64,000 bases of DNA from SG8-32-3 sp964514055 (GCA_964514055.1 CAZEPB010000003.1:1-64000); one strand, 5' to 3'. Numbered from the stretch's first letter, positions 43,167-52,547 are shown. Notes: generated by a model from the sequence alone, not told the origin. A program made the numbers and translations.

Positions 43167-44573
43167 TTAGGTTTGTTGCTTCTTTTGTTTGCGTACCAGA
43201 GCAGCAGCCCTGAGGTTCGTTGATCTAACATCGATCTTCGCTGGACACACGTAGACACAATGGCCACACCCTTCGCATAGGTCAGCTCTAAGCTTAATCA
43301 TTTTTTTAACATCGCCTTTATCGAACGCTTCTTTGATTTGTATTGAAGGCAGCCTATGGCAGCAAACCCTCATGCAGGCACCGCAACGAATGCATTCAGT
43401 AGTTTTTATTTTCGTAAACGTTTTGGACTTTGGCAATTTTGCTACTTTGCATGTTTCCTCACTGAGAGGCAGCCGACCGACGTTGTCCAAAAAGGGCGTC
43501 ACCAGGTTCATTATAACCAACGCTAGGATTGAGCCTCCCAGAAAGCCCATGTACGTCTGAATCAGCACTGATAACACGCCTAAGCCGACACCGAAAATCA
43601 GTTGTCCAGTGTACGTCAACGGGGTGGTTGCAGGATCAGTGGCCATGAAGAACGCCAAGAATATCGAACTGCCAATGAATAGTTCAAACATGAGTCGAAG
43701 CATTAAGTCACCGCCAGGATAAACAAAGTTCAGTATAACAGCCATCAACGCCACAGTAACGAGGTAAGATGCGGTGATTCTCCATTTGATATATCTGCGA
43801 GCAACTACGAATAAAGCTATGCCAACGATGATTACTGCGAGGCTTGATGCCCCACCAGGCCAGCCGTGATACTTTTGCAGGAACAGCAAAGAGAAAATGT
43901 CGTTTTGTGTTACGGTTTCAGGAATCATTGCCTTAGGCGCCGAGTAGCACCCTGCAAGATAGGTAACGAACGAAGCCAAACCGTTGTTTCCAATAGGGCC
44001 AACTCCGTAGCCTATTGGTCCTGCAAGCGAAGGTATGCCAAGACCATCAGCTGCGCTTGCCAAGTGGTCTTTAGGTAGCAGTAATGTGGAAAGGGATGGT
44101 ACCAGTATTATCAGTTTTGCGGCTGCTGCGGGATTTACGTATTTTCTGCCTCTGAGCCCGCCTAGTTCCTTGAAAAGAACCATGCCGACTGTGGTGATGA
44201 GTGCAACGTAAAGAAATGCTTCTGGTGCCAAGAGGGGCAGAATCTCAGTTACACGCATTGTTGGTAAACCCAATGAATATGAAAGCGCAACGATTAAGCC
44301 GAATACCGCTGAGGACATCACGTTCAGGGGGCTGTCTACGGTTACTTTCGAGATTAAGACATTAATGCCAACGGCTATTCCAACAGCGATAAGGACGCTT
44401 CCAAGAAGAGTCAATCCTAACGACCAACCCATTTCTTCCCCAGTCATTACATCGATGGCTACTATTCCCCACCAGCTAATGATTGTGATGATTGCAAGTG
44501 CTAGAAGCGCGATGAATGTGTAGGTCATCAGTCTATCCTTAGTCATATATGATAATTCTTTTGGTTTAGTCAT
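43167..44573 (-). CDS. RnfD/NqrB-type membrane subunit fused to a two-cluster ferredoxin domain
   Basis: The 468-residue protein has about ten membrane helices (20-380) matching NQR2/RnfD/RnfE: VNPAAAAKL, an ATDPATTPLTYTGQLIFGVGLGVL segment and NLVTPFLD near the end. Residues 391-445 are a ferredoxin with CIRCGACMRVCC (from 394) and CEGCGHCVYVCP (from 433), like the C-terminal part of RnfC. RnfD is part of the ion-pumping Rnf complex linking ferredoxin to NAD or other acceptors. The SGAT-type motif for covalent FMN, present in RnfD and NqrB, is not visible. No other Rnf gene is in the window. Promoter at 44625-44639. Confidence 0.82.
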   Translation of the reverse strand: MTKPKELSYMTKDRLMTYTFIALLALAIITIISWWGIVAIDVMTGEEMGWSLGLTLLGSVLIAVGIAVGINVLISKVTVDSPLNVMSSAVFGLIVALSYSLGLPTMRVTEILPLLAPEAFLYVALITTVGMVLFKELGGLRGRKYVNPAAAAKLIILVPSLSTLLLPKDHLASAADGLGIPSLAGPIGYGVGPIGNNGLASFVTYLAGCYSAPKAMIPETVTQNDIFSLLFLQKYHGWPGGASSLAVIIVGIALFVVARRYIKWRITASYLVTVALMAVILNFVYPGGDLMLRLMFELFIGSSIFLAFFMATDPATTPLTYTGQLIFGVGLGVLSVLIQTYMGFLGGSILALVIMNLVTPFLDNVGRLPLSEETCKVAKLPKSKTFTKIKTTECIRCGACMRVCCHRLPSIQIKEAFDKGDVKKMIKLRADLCEGCGHCVYVCPAKIDVRSTNLRAAALVRKQKKQQT

Positions 44574-44624
44574 TTTTTTGCACGATCTCCTCGATTGAAA
44601 TCTGTTCTCACTCTATAAATGATA

Positions 44625-44639
44625 GGTTTATAAGATTTT
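44625..44639 (-). promoter_or_regulatory. TATA box of the RnfD-ferredoxin gene
   Basis: The minus strand reads AAAATCTTATAAACC about 55 bases before ATG 44573; a GAGGAGATC ribosome site lies between, about ten bases before the ATG. Confidence 0.45.
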
Positions 44640-44834
44640 CTCAAAGCGTCTGGAAGCTTGAAATGTGAAAGATAGACCTGTACGGTTTAAATTTTACAGC
44701 GATTTATCACAGAAAGAAAATGGCTGAACTGCTTTTTGAGGTAGTCTTGCGCAAATCATGCTCTTTCAGAATAACATAGAAATAGGAGGTTTTTATCGTA
44801 ACTCTTATATCGCAAAGAATAAATCTAAATTGCT

Positions 44835-45893
44835 GTGAGCTGGATGGGGTCAAATAAAGCACCATTGTACATGGTGACTTGGCGGTGCACTAGGAGATGC
44901 GTAGGCAACTGCCTATACTGCAGCTACACTTCTGAGTACGCCAAAGACACTGAAGTAGACACCAAAACCGCGTGTAAAATTGTTGATGAAGTTTACGATT
45001 TTGGCTCTCCATGGTTTGGAATAAGCGGAGGAGAACCTTTAATACGCAAGGATATTTTCGACATTATAGGGTACGCCAAGAAAATTGGTTTTGAAGTAAG
45101 CCTGATAACCAGCGGATTCGCCTTCGACGAGAAGAGGCTTAACAACCTCGCACGCAACGAGGTGCATACGGCGGTCAGCATCGACGGCACCAGAGAATCA
45201 AACAACAAGATAAGAGGAAAAGGAAGCTACGACAAAGCTTTGTACGCCATGAAAAAGCTCTCAGAAAACGGCATTTTGGACTGCGTAGTCACCACCATGA
45301 CCAAGTACAACATTAAAGACGCTGAGCACATCGTTAAGCTGGCGGAAGAGTACGACGCGCGTATGGTTGTCTTCCACAACTTGGTCCCCGTGGGGCGAGC
45401 TGGGTCTAACATGCCTGACTTGGCGCCTTCGCCTGAGGAGTACGAGTGGGCGTTTAACAACATCTATGATTTGCAGGTGAAGTACGCTGGAAAAGTGCAT
45501 GTGAATGTTTACGCGCCGTTCTACGCGAGGATCGTACGTCAAAGAAACCCGACAAACTTCTGGGACTGGTTCCAAAACGGTTTTCTGGGCAAGTGCACTA
45601 TCGGCGGAAACTACATTAGCGTTACGGAGAACGGTGACTACAGATCATGCGGCTTCCACGAAGGCTACAGACTTGGAAACATGAAAGATAAGGGTTTGAA
45701 GGCGACTTGGGATGAGCTGCAACGCTCTGAGTTACACCTGAAGCTGAGGGATAAGAGTAACATAAAGGGCAAGTGTGGGGTGTGCGAGTATCGTGAGATC
45801 TGCGGAGGCTGCAGAACACGAGCCGAATACTACACCGGAGACCTCTTCGAATCAGACCCAGCATGTGCATACATACCCAAGGTACTTCGATAA
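44835..45893 (+). CDS. Radical SAM/SPASM protein (AhbD/NirJ-like), paralogue of 32400
   Basis: A 352-residue paralogue of the 32400-33476 protein. It shares VDEVxxFGxxWFGIxGGEPLxRKDIFxI, SIDG...RGKGSY, and CGVCEYREICGGCRxRA and DPACAYIP near the C terminus. The cluster motif is longer: WRCTRRCVGNCLYC contains four cysteines, of which RCVGNCLYC (C22, C26, C29) is the radical SAM CxxxCxxC and C18 is extra. The auxiliary site has CTIGGNYISVTENG and RSCGF instead of PCFYT. It starts with GTG. No partner gene is adjacent; divergent RnfD-ferredoxin lies 261 bases upstream. Confidence 0.83.
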   Translation: MSWMGSNKAPLYMVTWRCTRRCVGNCLYCSYTSEYAKDTEVDTKTACKIVDEVYDFGSPWFGISGGEPLIRKDIFDIIGYAKKIGFEVSLITSGFAFDEKRLNNLARNEVHTAVSIDGTRESNNKIRGKGSYDKALYAMKKLSENGILDCVVTTMTKYNIKDAEHIVKLAEEYDARMVVFHNLVPVGRAGSNMPDLAPSPEEYEWAFNNIYDLQVKYAGKVHVNVYAPFYARIVRQRNPTNFWDWFQNGFLGKCTIGGNYISVTENGDYRSCGFHEGYRLGNMKDKGLKATWDELQRSELHLKLRDKSNIKGKCGVCEYREICGGCRTRAEYYTGDLFESDPACAYIPKVLR

Positions 45894-45972
45894 AAATAAA
45901 TCAAACCCGATTTCCTCTATTTTCAGAGAAACTTCAAATTTTGCTTGCCAGCGTGTTTAAAAGAATCTAAGG

Positions 45973-48291
45973 CTACGGGTTGCTTTTGATTCTAAAGATT
46001 ACATATCGGTCGTTTGAGTAAACTAGTTCCAACAGTTTGCAGCGGATAATTTTGGTGTCAAGCTGGTTTTTGTCATACACCACAAAGCCTATGTTGTGTT
46101 CTTTGATGTAGTCGCGATAATCCCTCGAAGATACTTCAAATGTAGTCGCAGGCTTAAATGCGAACAGGTTCTTCAAATCGTTAAAGTTTGGCATTTCTGG
46201 GAAACTGCTTTGCGAAAAAGTGAGAACCTGATAAGTGAAAGAAGCTGTTTGGTTGATGCTGATCTTGTCGAAGTCGTATTGGAGCCGAATCGCGTCTATT
46301 TGTTTGCTGCCTAAAGCGCCCACGTTGCCCCAATCGGGCAACTCGTTGAGGTTCATCGCGAAAACAATTTCGTTTTTCTCGTCGTAGAAACCGAGGTAAT
46401 TGCCTGTTAAGGTTGACCGTGAGAAATTAGCAACTGCCCACTCGTCTCCTTTAGAGTCTGAAGGCTTATCCCAAGGATTCTCCCAGTCAAGCACTCCAGG
46501 GACGTAGGCTTTCTCGAACGAGAAGTGAAGATCAAAGAAAGTACTCACATACAAAGCAACATTGCTGAGTTCACTTTCCATAGGAGACAGCGTCCAAGCA
46601 ACGTCTATGGGGTAACTGTCATTCCTAACGACGATGGCTTGAGTGATATTTATCTCATCATTGAAGTAGTGAATAGTCAGTTTTTTGGGAGCACTTTGAT
46701 CCTCAAAGTCTATCTCTCTGTTTAAACTAGACAGAACTAGTTCTTTTTCAACGCCGTTCGCAGTATATGAGATGAAGTTCCCGTCTCCGCCCGCATAGGA
46801 AACTCTGTTCCAGACTTGGCTTATTGAAACGTAGTTTTCGTCAGAGGTGTCGCCTTTCGATTCGTATGCTCTGATAAGAGTATGCGGTTGTTCAAGTTCG
46901 TAAGATAGCTCGAGAACCGAAGAGGTGATCTCGTTTCGTTGTACGATAGGATCAGTTTCCGCGATTACAGTTTTGCCTGAGAATATTCTGAACCAAAATC
47001 CAGGAACTTCTGTTACGACGACTGTGGTGTTATCAGGAAAATTGTTTTTAAGCCAAACGCCTGCATCGTAAGCTTTCAAGTCAGATGTTGAATAGTACAC
47101 GCTGGCTTCCATAATTTTCCCGTATACCACACCAAAGCGAAACACAAGCATTGACAGTATTAGAATAACCAAGGAAACGGCGACTGCTTTAAGTCGAGAC
47201 GGCTTCCACCTTTTTTTGTATTTGACATAGAAAGCTGAGAACCTGTCTACTATGAAAACAAATGAAACAGCCGCCAGAATCGTCAAGGAAGGCATCAAAT
47301 AGTAAATGAACCATTGAAAAGGCATGTACAAACCGAAAAGGTAGGACTCAGCAAAAAAGAGGGGGACAAAGAAGCTTAACATCAATATGAGGTAAAAGAT
47401 GGGGTTTTTCTTCGATTTAAGCAGGTAGTAGGATAAGATTATTCCACCTAACGCAAAGAAGAAGATGAAGCCGAAGTTAATCATGAAAGCGTTGAAACTT
47501 GTTGCTGGAATCTGGTAAGCGTAAGCTTTTATGGCGAAAAACACGTACTCGATGACCAAGTCAAGGTAACCAATCATTGCTTGAAAGTAGTAGAGGAAGA
47601 AGGCTATTGCGCCTCCTACAATCAACGCAATTACCACTTTTAGGTGGGCACCTTTTGATTTTATTAGCATAAAAAGCAGAATGGGCGGCAGTATAAACAC
47701 TGCAAGGAATGTAGCAAGCTGGTGGGATAAAACAAGGGCAAAAGCTGCAAAAAAAGTTACCAGAAGGTACCCAGAGTGCTCTGTGGCTAAAGGTGTGTAA
47801 AGAAAAACCAAGAACATAAACGCTAAAGCCAAAACGGTGGTATAACCACCAAACATGTTAACCTCATACATGGGAAAACACAGCAACAGCAAAACAGCTG
47901 CAGTTGCCCCAACTTTTCTGCCGAAAACCTTAGAGCCCAACAGGTAAACCGAGAACAACAGCAACCAATTGACAACCACTGCTGCAGCCTTCACCAGAAA
48001 AATCATCTGCTCAAAACTGCTGGCGCCCGTAAATGCAATTAGCGTTGCAAGCAAGATTTGGTAAAGGGGCGGAGTCCAACCCAAGTTTTCCAACGATATT
48101 TCCCCAGTTTGCAAAAATATCTGAGCCTTTTCTAAGTGGACAGCGGGGTCGTTTCCTAAAACCAGACCGTTCATTGATATAAGCGCATAAAAGGCCACAA
48201 GAATCACGGCTGAAAAAACCACGAGAAAAGTGAGTTCCAAGATTCTTTCTCTTTCAAGCGTGAATCTCAAGACTATGGCGGTTCTCCTCAC
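45973..48291 (-). CDS. GT-C-like membrane glycosyltransferase (A)
   Basis: A 772-residue protein with about ten membrane helices (about 20-380) and a large extracytoplasmic C-terminal domain (about 390-772). The first external loop carries GNDPAVHLEKAQIFLQTG, whose Asp is placed like the catalytic acid of GT-C enzymes that use polyprenyl-phosphate sugars. It has the same plan as the protein encoded next (48292-50613), and starts with GTG directly after that gene's TAA with no gap. I recognise no exact family; STT3, PMT and archaeal GT-C proteins share this outline. It may act on surface proteins or glycolipids. Confidence 0.65.
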   Translation of the reverse strand: MRRTAIVLRFTLERERILELTFLVVFSAVILVAFYALISMNGLVLGNDPAVHLEKAQIFLQTGEISLENLGWTPPLYQILLATLIAFTGASSFEQMIFLVKAAAVVVNWLLLFSVYLLGSKVFGRKVGATAAVLLLLCFPMYEVNMFGGYTTVLALAFMFLVFLYTPLATEHSGYLLVTFFAAFALVLSHQLATFLAVFILPPILLFMLIKSKGAHLKVVIALIVGGAIAFFLYYFQAMIGYLDLVIEYVFFAIKAYAYQIPATSFNAFMINFGFIFFFALGGIILSYYLLKSKKNPIFYLILMLSFFVPLFFAESYLFGLYMPFQWFIYYLMPSLTILAAVSFVFIVDRFSAFYVKYKKRWKPSRLKAVAVSLVILILSMLVFRFGVVYGKIMEASVYYSTSDLKAYDAGVWLKNNFPDNTTVVVTEVPGFWFRIFSGKTVIAETDPIVQRNEITSSVLELSYELEQPHTLIRAYESKGDTSDENYVSISQVWNRVSYAGGDGNFISYTANGVEKELVLSSLNREIDFEDQSAPKKLTIHYFNDEINITQAIVVRNDSYPIDVAWTLSPMESELSNVALYVSTFFDLHFSFEKAYVPGVLDWENPWDKPSDSKGDEWAVANFSRSTLTGNYLGFYDEKNEIVFAMNLNELPDWGNVGALGSKQIDAIRLQYDFDKISINQTASFTYQVLTFSQSSFPEMPNFNDLKNLFAFKPATTFEVSSRDYRDYIKEHNIGFVVYDKNQLDTKIIRCKLLELVYSNDRYVIFRIKSNP

Positions 48292-50613
48292 TTAATTGAA
48301 GTTGCTTTCAACATGAAATATGGCTACTTCATCATTAATAAACACAAGACTAAAGGCGGGGTCTTTTGCAAATTTCGGGATTATTTCAGAATCGCGGCAG
48401 GCGATGTAGGAGATGTTCCAGTTGTTCACGGCTTTCTGGTAGTTGAAAACGTCAAGGGATGGAGAATCTGGAATTTGCTCTTGGTATGAATTGAGGTTGT
48501 TGGTGATTATATCGTTGAAGTATTGATCCTTTCTTTCTTGAGATTGATAAATTTCTAGGTTATCTGACACTGAGTAAGCGCTTACCGCCATCTGGATTTC
48601 TACTTTAGCTTTACCTTGCAGGTTATAATCTAACACGAAGATACAGGGGTTTTCAGGATTAACCAAATCAACGTTCGGCTGTTCTTTGTTGAAAATCAGT
48701 TGGCTAAAGGCTTTCACGCCTTCATCCAGCAAGGCAATTGTGTTATTTTGTAGTGCTTGCACTTTGCCTTTACTGTTCACCGTGAAGTCAAGCCAGTCCA
48801 GCGAAACTTCGTTAACTGCGCTTTCTATCGTGATTGTCATGTTTACAAACGATGACCCTTTGTAGACTGTGGTTAACTCGGTGTAGTTGAAGAAGTCATT
48901 TCCTTTCGTTACAATTATAGTGGCGTGGTCGGTGTCGTTTTCTATTCGCATTTCTTTTACGGGAAGCTGATCTAAATACAAGAATTGTAAGCTGTCGTCT
49001 ACGCGGTATTGAATTCTGGTTTTGCTGTTGTTAAAGTTCAAGAACGAGTAAGGGAAGTAAGTCCAGTTAAGCTTAGCAAGAATCACTGGGTTATGTCTTC
49101 CGATGTAACCTCCATCCTCTCTGACTTGAATCAACCCGTTATCTATCATGTAATCCGTGTCAAGCAGGCTTTTGGCAACCTTTGCGGGTTCAAATTCGCG
49201 GGCAAGCGTCAAATATTGCGGGTCAACGGCGCTTAATGTTGGGCGCTCTGCGAAACCTGAAAACCACCAACCGTAGAGGGCGTCAGAAACAAAGACCGAG
49301 CCGACAGGCGTGTTCTGGCGAGCCCACTGCATCGCCTCGTACCCGGGGTCGGTCATGGTTTGATAGAAGCTTTGTATGGTTGTGCCTTGAAAAGGAGTTA
49401 GGAAGATTGGAACGAATAAAAACGAAAGCATCAAGAATCCGAGAACAAAGCCGGCGTAGATGTTTTTGCGAGTTAGATGTGACCGCAGTCTTGAACGGGG
49501 TTTGGTGGTGTTTGTGATGGTTTGAGGCGTTTTCTTTGTGAAAGACAGGTACGTGTCTATTATGCGCGCGAAGAAGCCTGCGCCGTGATCGATTCCGAGC
49601 GCGATTAGGATTATGACAGGCAAAATGATGTAGTACAAAAACCGATTGTAATCTGTGTAAAGCCCCACCAAATACCCTTGGGTGAAGAGCATGGGAATCC
49701 AAATCCATAAGGTGAGAAGGAAAGCTGGAACCGTGAAAAAGTTGCCTCTGTACTTTTTGGAGAACAAAAAGAAGAAAATCACACAAGCGAAAAGGGGTAT
49801 AACCCATTCCAGAGGGAGCACTCTTGTTGAGAGCAGTGCCAGCCGAATATCTGCTACGCCGCCCGTAAATGTTTCTGCATTGGCACCTAAATATGCAGGC
49901 ACAGCTTCTGCCAAAAATGGAGAAACAAGAATGGCTCCGAGGAAAAGGGGTAAAAGCCAAATGAGAAGATGCGTTTTTGTTACGTGGGCTCTTTTGTAAA
50001 AAATCGCCACTAAAACCACGGTGAAAAACGTTATGCCTACAAACATAACTGCGCTGAGGGAGTGGGTTAAGAATATGGCTGCAGACAAAATCGTTGTTGT
50101 AGCAATAAAAGGAACCAGAGAAAATCGTTCCCTCTCCAAGTATAGATAAAAAATTAGAGGAATCAGCATCAAAGGTATTACGTTGGGGTAGCCACCCCAC
50201 ATCAGCATCTCTACATCAAACCGTGAAATTGCCACTAAAACCGCAACTATAAAAGCAGTTGATTCGCTCCAAACTTTTCGCGTTATCAAGAACGCGCATA
50301 AAACAATTAACGAAGAAAAAAACGAAACAACAAAAGAATGAGCCAGGTAATCAGGCAGTCCAGTTATCAATATTATGTGGGATACGAATATGTGGTATCC
50401 GGGGAAAGTTAGAGAGAGACCGCCCCCCATCTGGTAATTGTTCCACAGGAAATCCGTGTTGCCAGAGGCAGTGATTGAATGGATTATGCTTTCGTGTAGT
50501 CCGATATCCGCTCCTGGCGGATAAGTTGCCCAGAGCATCAGCAACATTCGGTATGCGAAGGCAAATGCTAAAATAATGAATAGCAGGAGGTACTTGTTTG
50601 ATGTTTTGAACAT
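48292..50613 (-). CDS. GT-C-like membrane glycosyltransferase (B)
   Basis: A 773-residue protein of the same plan as its downstream neighbour: helices from about 8 to 430, first loop YPPGADIGLHESIIHSI with an Asp/His acidic pair, MWGGYPNVIPLMLIP, and an external C-terminal domain of mixed beta structure from about 440. A basic loop near 355-385 is cytoplasmic. The tandem pair probably arose by duplication. Its product, like A, is a candidate oligosaccharyl- or sugar-transferase; the dolichyl-phosphate-sugar synthase at 11438 could supply donors (inference). Confidence 0.65.
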   Translation of the reverse strand: MFKTSNKYLLLFIILAFAFAYRMLLMLWATYPPGADIGLHESIIHSITASGNTDFLWNNYQMGGGLSLTFPGYHIFVSHIILITGLPDYLAHSFVVSFFSSLIVLCAFLITRKVWSESTAFIVAVLVAISRFDVEMLMWGGYPNVIPLMLIPLIFYLYLERERFSLVPFIATTTILSAAIFLTHSLSAVMFVGITFFTVVLVAIFYKRAHVTKTHLLIWLLPLFLGAILVSPFLAEAVPAYLGANAETFTGGVADIRLALLSTRVLPLEWVIPLFACVIFFFLFSKKYRGNFFTVPAFLLTLWIWIPMLFTQGYLVGLYTDYNRFLYYIILPVIILIALGIDHGAGFFARIIDTYLSFTKKTPQTITNTTKPRSRLRSHLTRKNIYAGFVLGFLMLSFLFVPIFLTPFQGTTIQSFYQTMTDPGYEAMQWARQNTPVGSVFVSDALYGWWFSGFAERPTLSAVDPQYLTLAREFEPAKVAKSLLDTDYMIDNGLIQVREDGGYIGRHNPVILAKLNWTYFPYSFLNFNNSKTRIQYRVDDSLQFLYLDQLPVKEMRIENDTDHATIIVTKGNDFFNYTELTTVYKGSSFVNMTITIESAVNEVSLDWLDFTVNSKGKVQALQNNTIALLDEGVKAFSQLIFNKEQPNVDLVNPENPCIFVLDYNLQGKAKVEIQMAVSAYSVSDNLEIYQSQERKDQYFNDIITNNLNSYQEQIPDSPSLDVFNYQKAVNNWNISYIACRDSEIIPKFAKDPAFSLVFINDEVAIFHVESNFN

Positions 50614-50675
50614 TTTTGTTTTCTCGAGCAGTCATTTTTGCTTCTTGGATGAATAGTGGAGCAACAGAGTCAAAG

Positions 50676-50685
50676 TTTAAATATG
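50676..50685 (+). promoter_or_regulatory. TATA box of the corrinoid-mtrH operon
   Basis: TTTAAATATG about 50 bases before the ATG at 50735; a GGAAG ribosome site lies about ten bases before the ATG. Confidence 0.35.
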
Positions 50686-50734
50686 AAATTCGAATATAAA
50701 AGCGAACGTATGAAAAACAAGGAAGTAGTGTTAA

Positions 50735-51166
50735 ATGTCATGGCTTAAATCTATGATGGAAAAAGAGCCTCCTGAACCAGAGAACCCAATCGGCACAGTT
50801 GTCATCGGCAACATCGAACCTGACATGCACGATACGGCTAAAGAAGCGGTTAGAAAAGCACTAAAGAGAGCGGGATTCAAAACCGTTGACGCGGGAAAAA
50901 GCGTTGCCCCACAAGTTTTCGTAGATAAAGCGAAAGAAGCCAACGCTGACATACTCGCGCTTTCGGTTAACACGGTACCTGCAAAGAACAACCTATCAAA
51001 GCTAGCTGAAGCTTTGAACGCATCTGGACTTAAGGACAAACTGATAATTATTATGGGCGGCGCTGCAGTGAAAAAGGAAGACGCTGAAGCAATGGGAGCA
51101 ATTTACGGCAAGAATAAGGAAGAAGGCGTGGCAATCGCCAAGAAAGCAATAGCTGAAAAGAAGTAA
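50735..51166 (+). CDS. Free corrinoid protein, B12-binding domain only
   Basis: A 143-residue single Rossmann B12-binding domain. The base-off loop reads EPDMHDTAKEAV (D30, H32), corresponding to the DxHxxG/A-K loop whose His replaces the lower ligand of cobalt. IMGGAAVKKEDAEAMGA is the second cobalamin-contact segment. The four-helix cap domain present in MtaC/MtmC-type corrinoid proteins is missing; only about 18 residues precede the domain. It is 20 bases upstream of mtrH, so it probably accepts or donates the methyl group handled by MtrH, like the corrinoid domain of MtrA. Confidence 0.85.
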   Translation: MSWLKSMMEKEPPEPENPIGTVVIGNIEPDMHDTAKEAVRKALKRAGFKTVDAGKSVAPQVFVDKAKEANADILALSVNTVPAKNNLSKLAEALNASGLKDKLIIIMGGAAVKKEDAEAMGAIYGKNKEEGVAIAKKAIAEKK

Positions 51167-51186
51167 ACCTGTTCAGATGAGGCAAC

Positions 51187-52095
51187 ATGTTCAAATTCAA
51201 CACAGAACAAAAAGTGTATCAAGTAGGGAAAGTGAAAGTAGGCGGTCAACCAGGAGAGCTGCCCACTGTTCTGATAGGTTCGATTTTTTGGTTAGGACAG
51301 AAAATGGTGCAAGACGCAAACAAAGGACTATTTGATGCGAAGCAAGCTGAAAACCTAATCAATAAGATGGAAACGCTGAGCGATGTGACTGGTGTTCCAT
51401 TTGCTTTTGACATAGTTGGAACTACCGAAGAAGCTTTTGGAAAGTACATTGATTTCGTTGCCAAACACAGTGAAGCTCCATTAATGCTGGATGCGATGAG
51501 CCCGAGAACGCGCATGAAAGCAGCAGGACTGGCCAAGGACATGGGACTTCAAGATAGATGCTTATACAACTCGGTCTACAAAGGCGTGAGAGACGCTGAA
51601 CTGGAAACACTAAAAGACAGCGGAATCAAAATGTCCATAGTGCTCGCTGACAACCCGAAAGACAACAGCTTAGAAGGAAAGATGCAGGTTCTCGACGAAG
51701 CCTTGGCGCTGGCAGAGAAAGGTGGAATCACAAAACCGTTGATAGACACAGCTATTCCAGCATTCGAACCAGCTATGGGCACAGCGGTAAGAGCGATACC
51801 TAAGATAAAAGAAAAGTTCGGTCATCCTACAGGATTGGGAACTGGAAACGTTGTCACCACAATGGGATGGGTTAAGGCTCATTTCGCCAAAGAATTCAGG
51901 AAAGGAACCAGAACCGCCACCAACGCTATAATGCAAATACTTGGCGCTAACTGGCTAATGTTCGGACCAGCTGAACAGTCGGACTATGTCTTCCCCGCAA
52001 TAGCAATAGTTGACGCGTATGTTGCATCTGCAATGGGTGATTTAGGCATAAGACCGCTGGAAGAGTCACATCCGATCTACAAGATTTTCCTCTAA
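51187..52095 (+). CDS. mtrH: MtrH-family tetrahydromethanopterin methyltransferase
   Basis: A 302-residue TIM-barrel protein matching MtrH: FKFNTEQKVYQVGKVKVGGQPGE at the N terminus, VLIGSIFW, PLMLDAMSPRTRMKA, YNSVYKGVRDAELE, DTAIPAFEPAMG, GLGTGNVVTTMGWVK and ILGANWLMFGPAE. In methanogens MtrH transfers methyl from methyl-tetrahydromethanopterin to the corrinoid of MtrA in an eight-subunit membrane complex. Here it is paired only with a small free corrinoid protein and no other mtr genes are in the window, so it likely links the pterin C1 pool to a soluble methyl carrier. GAGG lies five bases before ATG. Confidence 0.9.
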   Translation: MFKFNTEQKVYQVGKVKVGGQPGELPTVLIGSIFWLGQKMVQDANKGLFDAKQAENLINKMETLSDVTGVPFAFDIVGTTEEAFGKYIDFVAKHSEAPLMLDAMSPRTRMKAAGLAKDMGLQDRCLYNSVYKGVRDAELETLKDSGIKMSIVLADNPKDNSLEGKMQVLDEALALAEKGGITKPLIDTAIPAFEPAMGTAVRAIPKIKEKFGHPTGLGTGNVVTTMGWVKAHFAKEFRKGTRTATNAIMQILGANWLMFGPAEQSDYVFPAIAIVDAYVASAMGDLGIRPLEESHPIYKIFL

Positions 52096-52151
52096 ACATC
52101 CACCCTTTATTTTTTAGGGACCCGCTTGATTACAGCTGAAGGATCTAAAAG

Positions 52152-52547
52152 GTGAAACCTACTAGTTGGCTTGGAATAATCGTTCTGTTCACAGTTTTAA
52201 CGTTACTTTTTGTTTATTTTATCCCTAACGATTCTCCGCTTTCAGTTTTGAATTACGTGTTCGGATTCGTTTTCGTCACGGTTGTGCCTGGCTACTGTCT
52301 TGTCAGCCTCCTGTTCCGAGAGGGCAAATTGGACATTGTTGAAAAATCAGTGTTATCAGTGGCGTTAAGTTTCAGCATCGCTGGGTTGTCAGGGCTTTTC
52401 TTAGGATTGTCACCCATAGGCATGACAACCGCTTCACTTACTGTTTCGCTCAGCAGCATAACCGTGGTTTTGGCTTTTCTAGCTTTTGTAAGAAAAAGGA
52501 AACTACGAGAGCCTCAACCGCAGAGCACGGAGAAGGTAAGCAGCTGA
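52152..52547 (+). CDS. DUF1616 membrane domain only
   Basis: A 131-residue protein with four membrane helices (about 8-25, 34-52, 67-88 and 95-113) and PLSVLNYVFGFVFVTVVPGYC, the characteristic N-terminal block of DUF1616 proteins. The external C-terminal half found in full-length members, and in the partial gene at 1-428, is absent; it ends in a charged tail. Its 3' end overlaps the end of the convergent radical SAM gene no. 6 by about 45 bases. GTG start; its ribosome site is weak. May be a truncated relic or a functional short form. Confidence 0.65.
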   Translation: MKPTSWLGIIVLFTVLTLLFVYFIPNDSPLSVLNYVFGFVFVTVVPGYCLVSLLFREGKLDIVEKSVLSVALSFSIAGLSGLFLGLSPIGMTTASLTVSLSSITVVLAFLAFVRKRKLREPQPQSTEKVSS

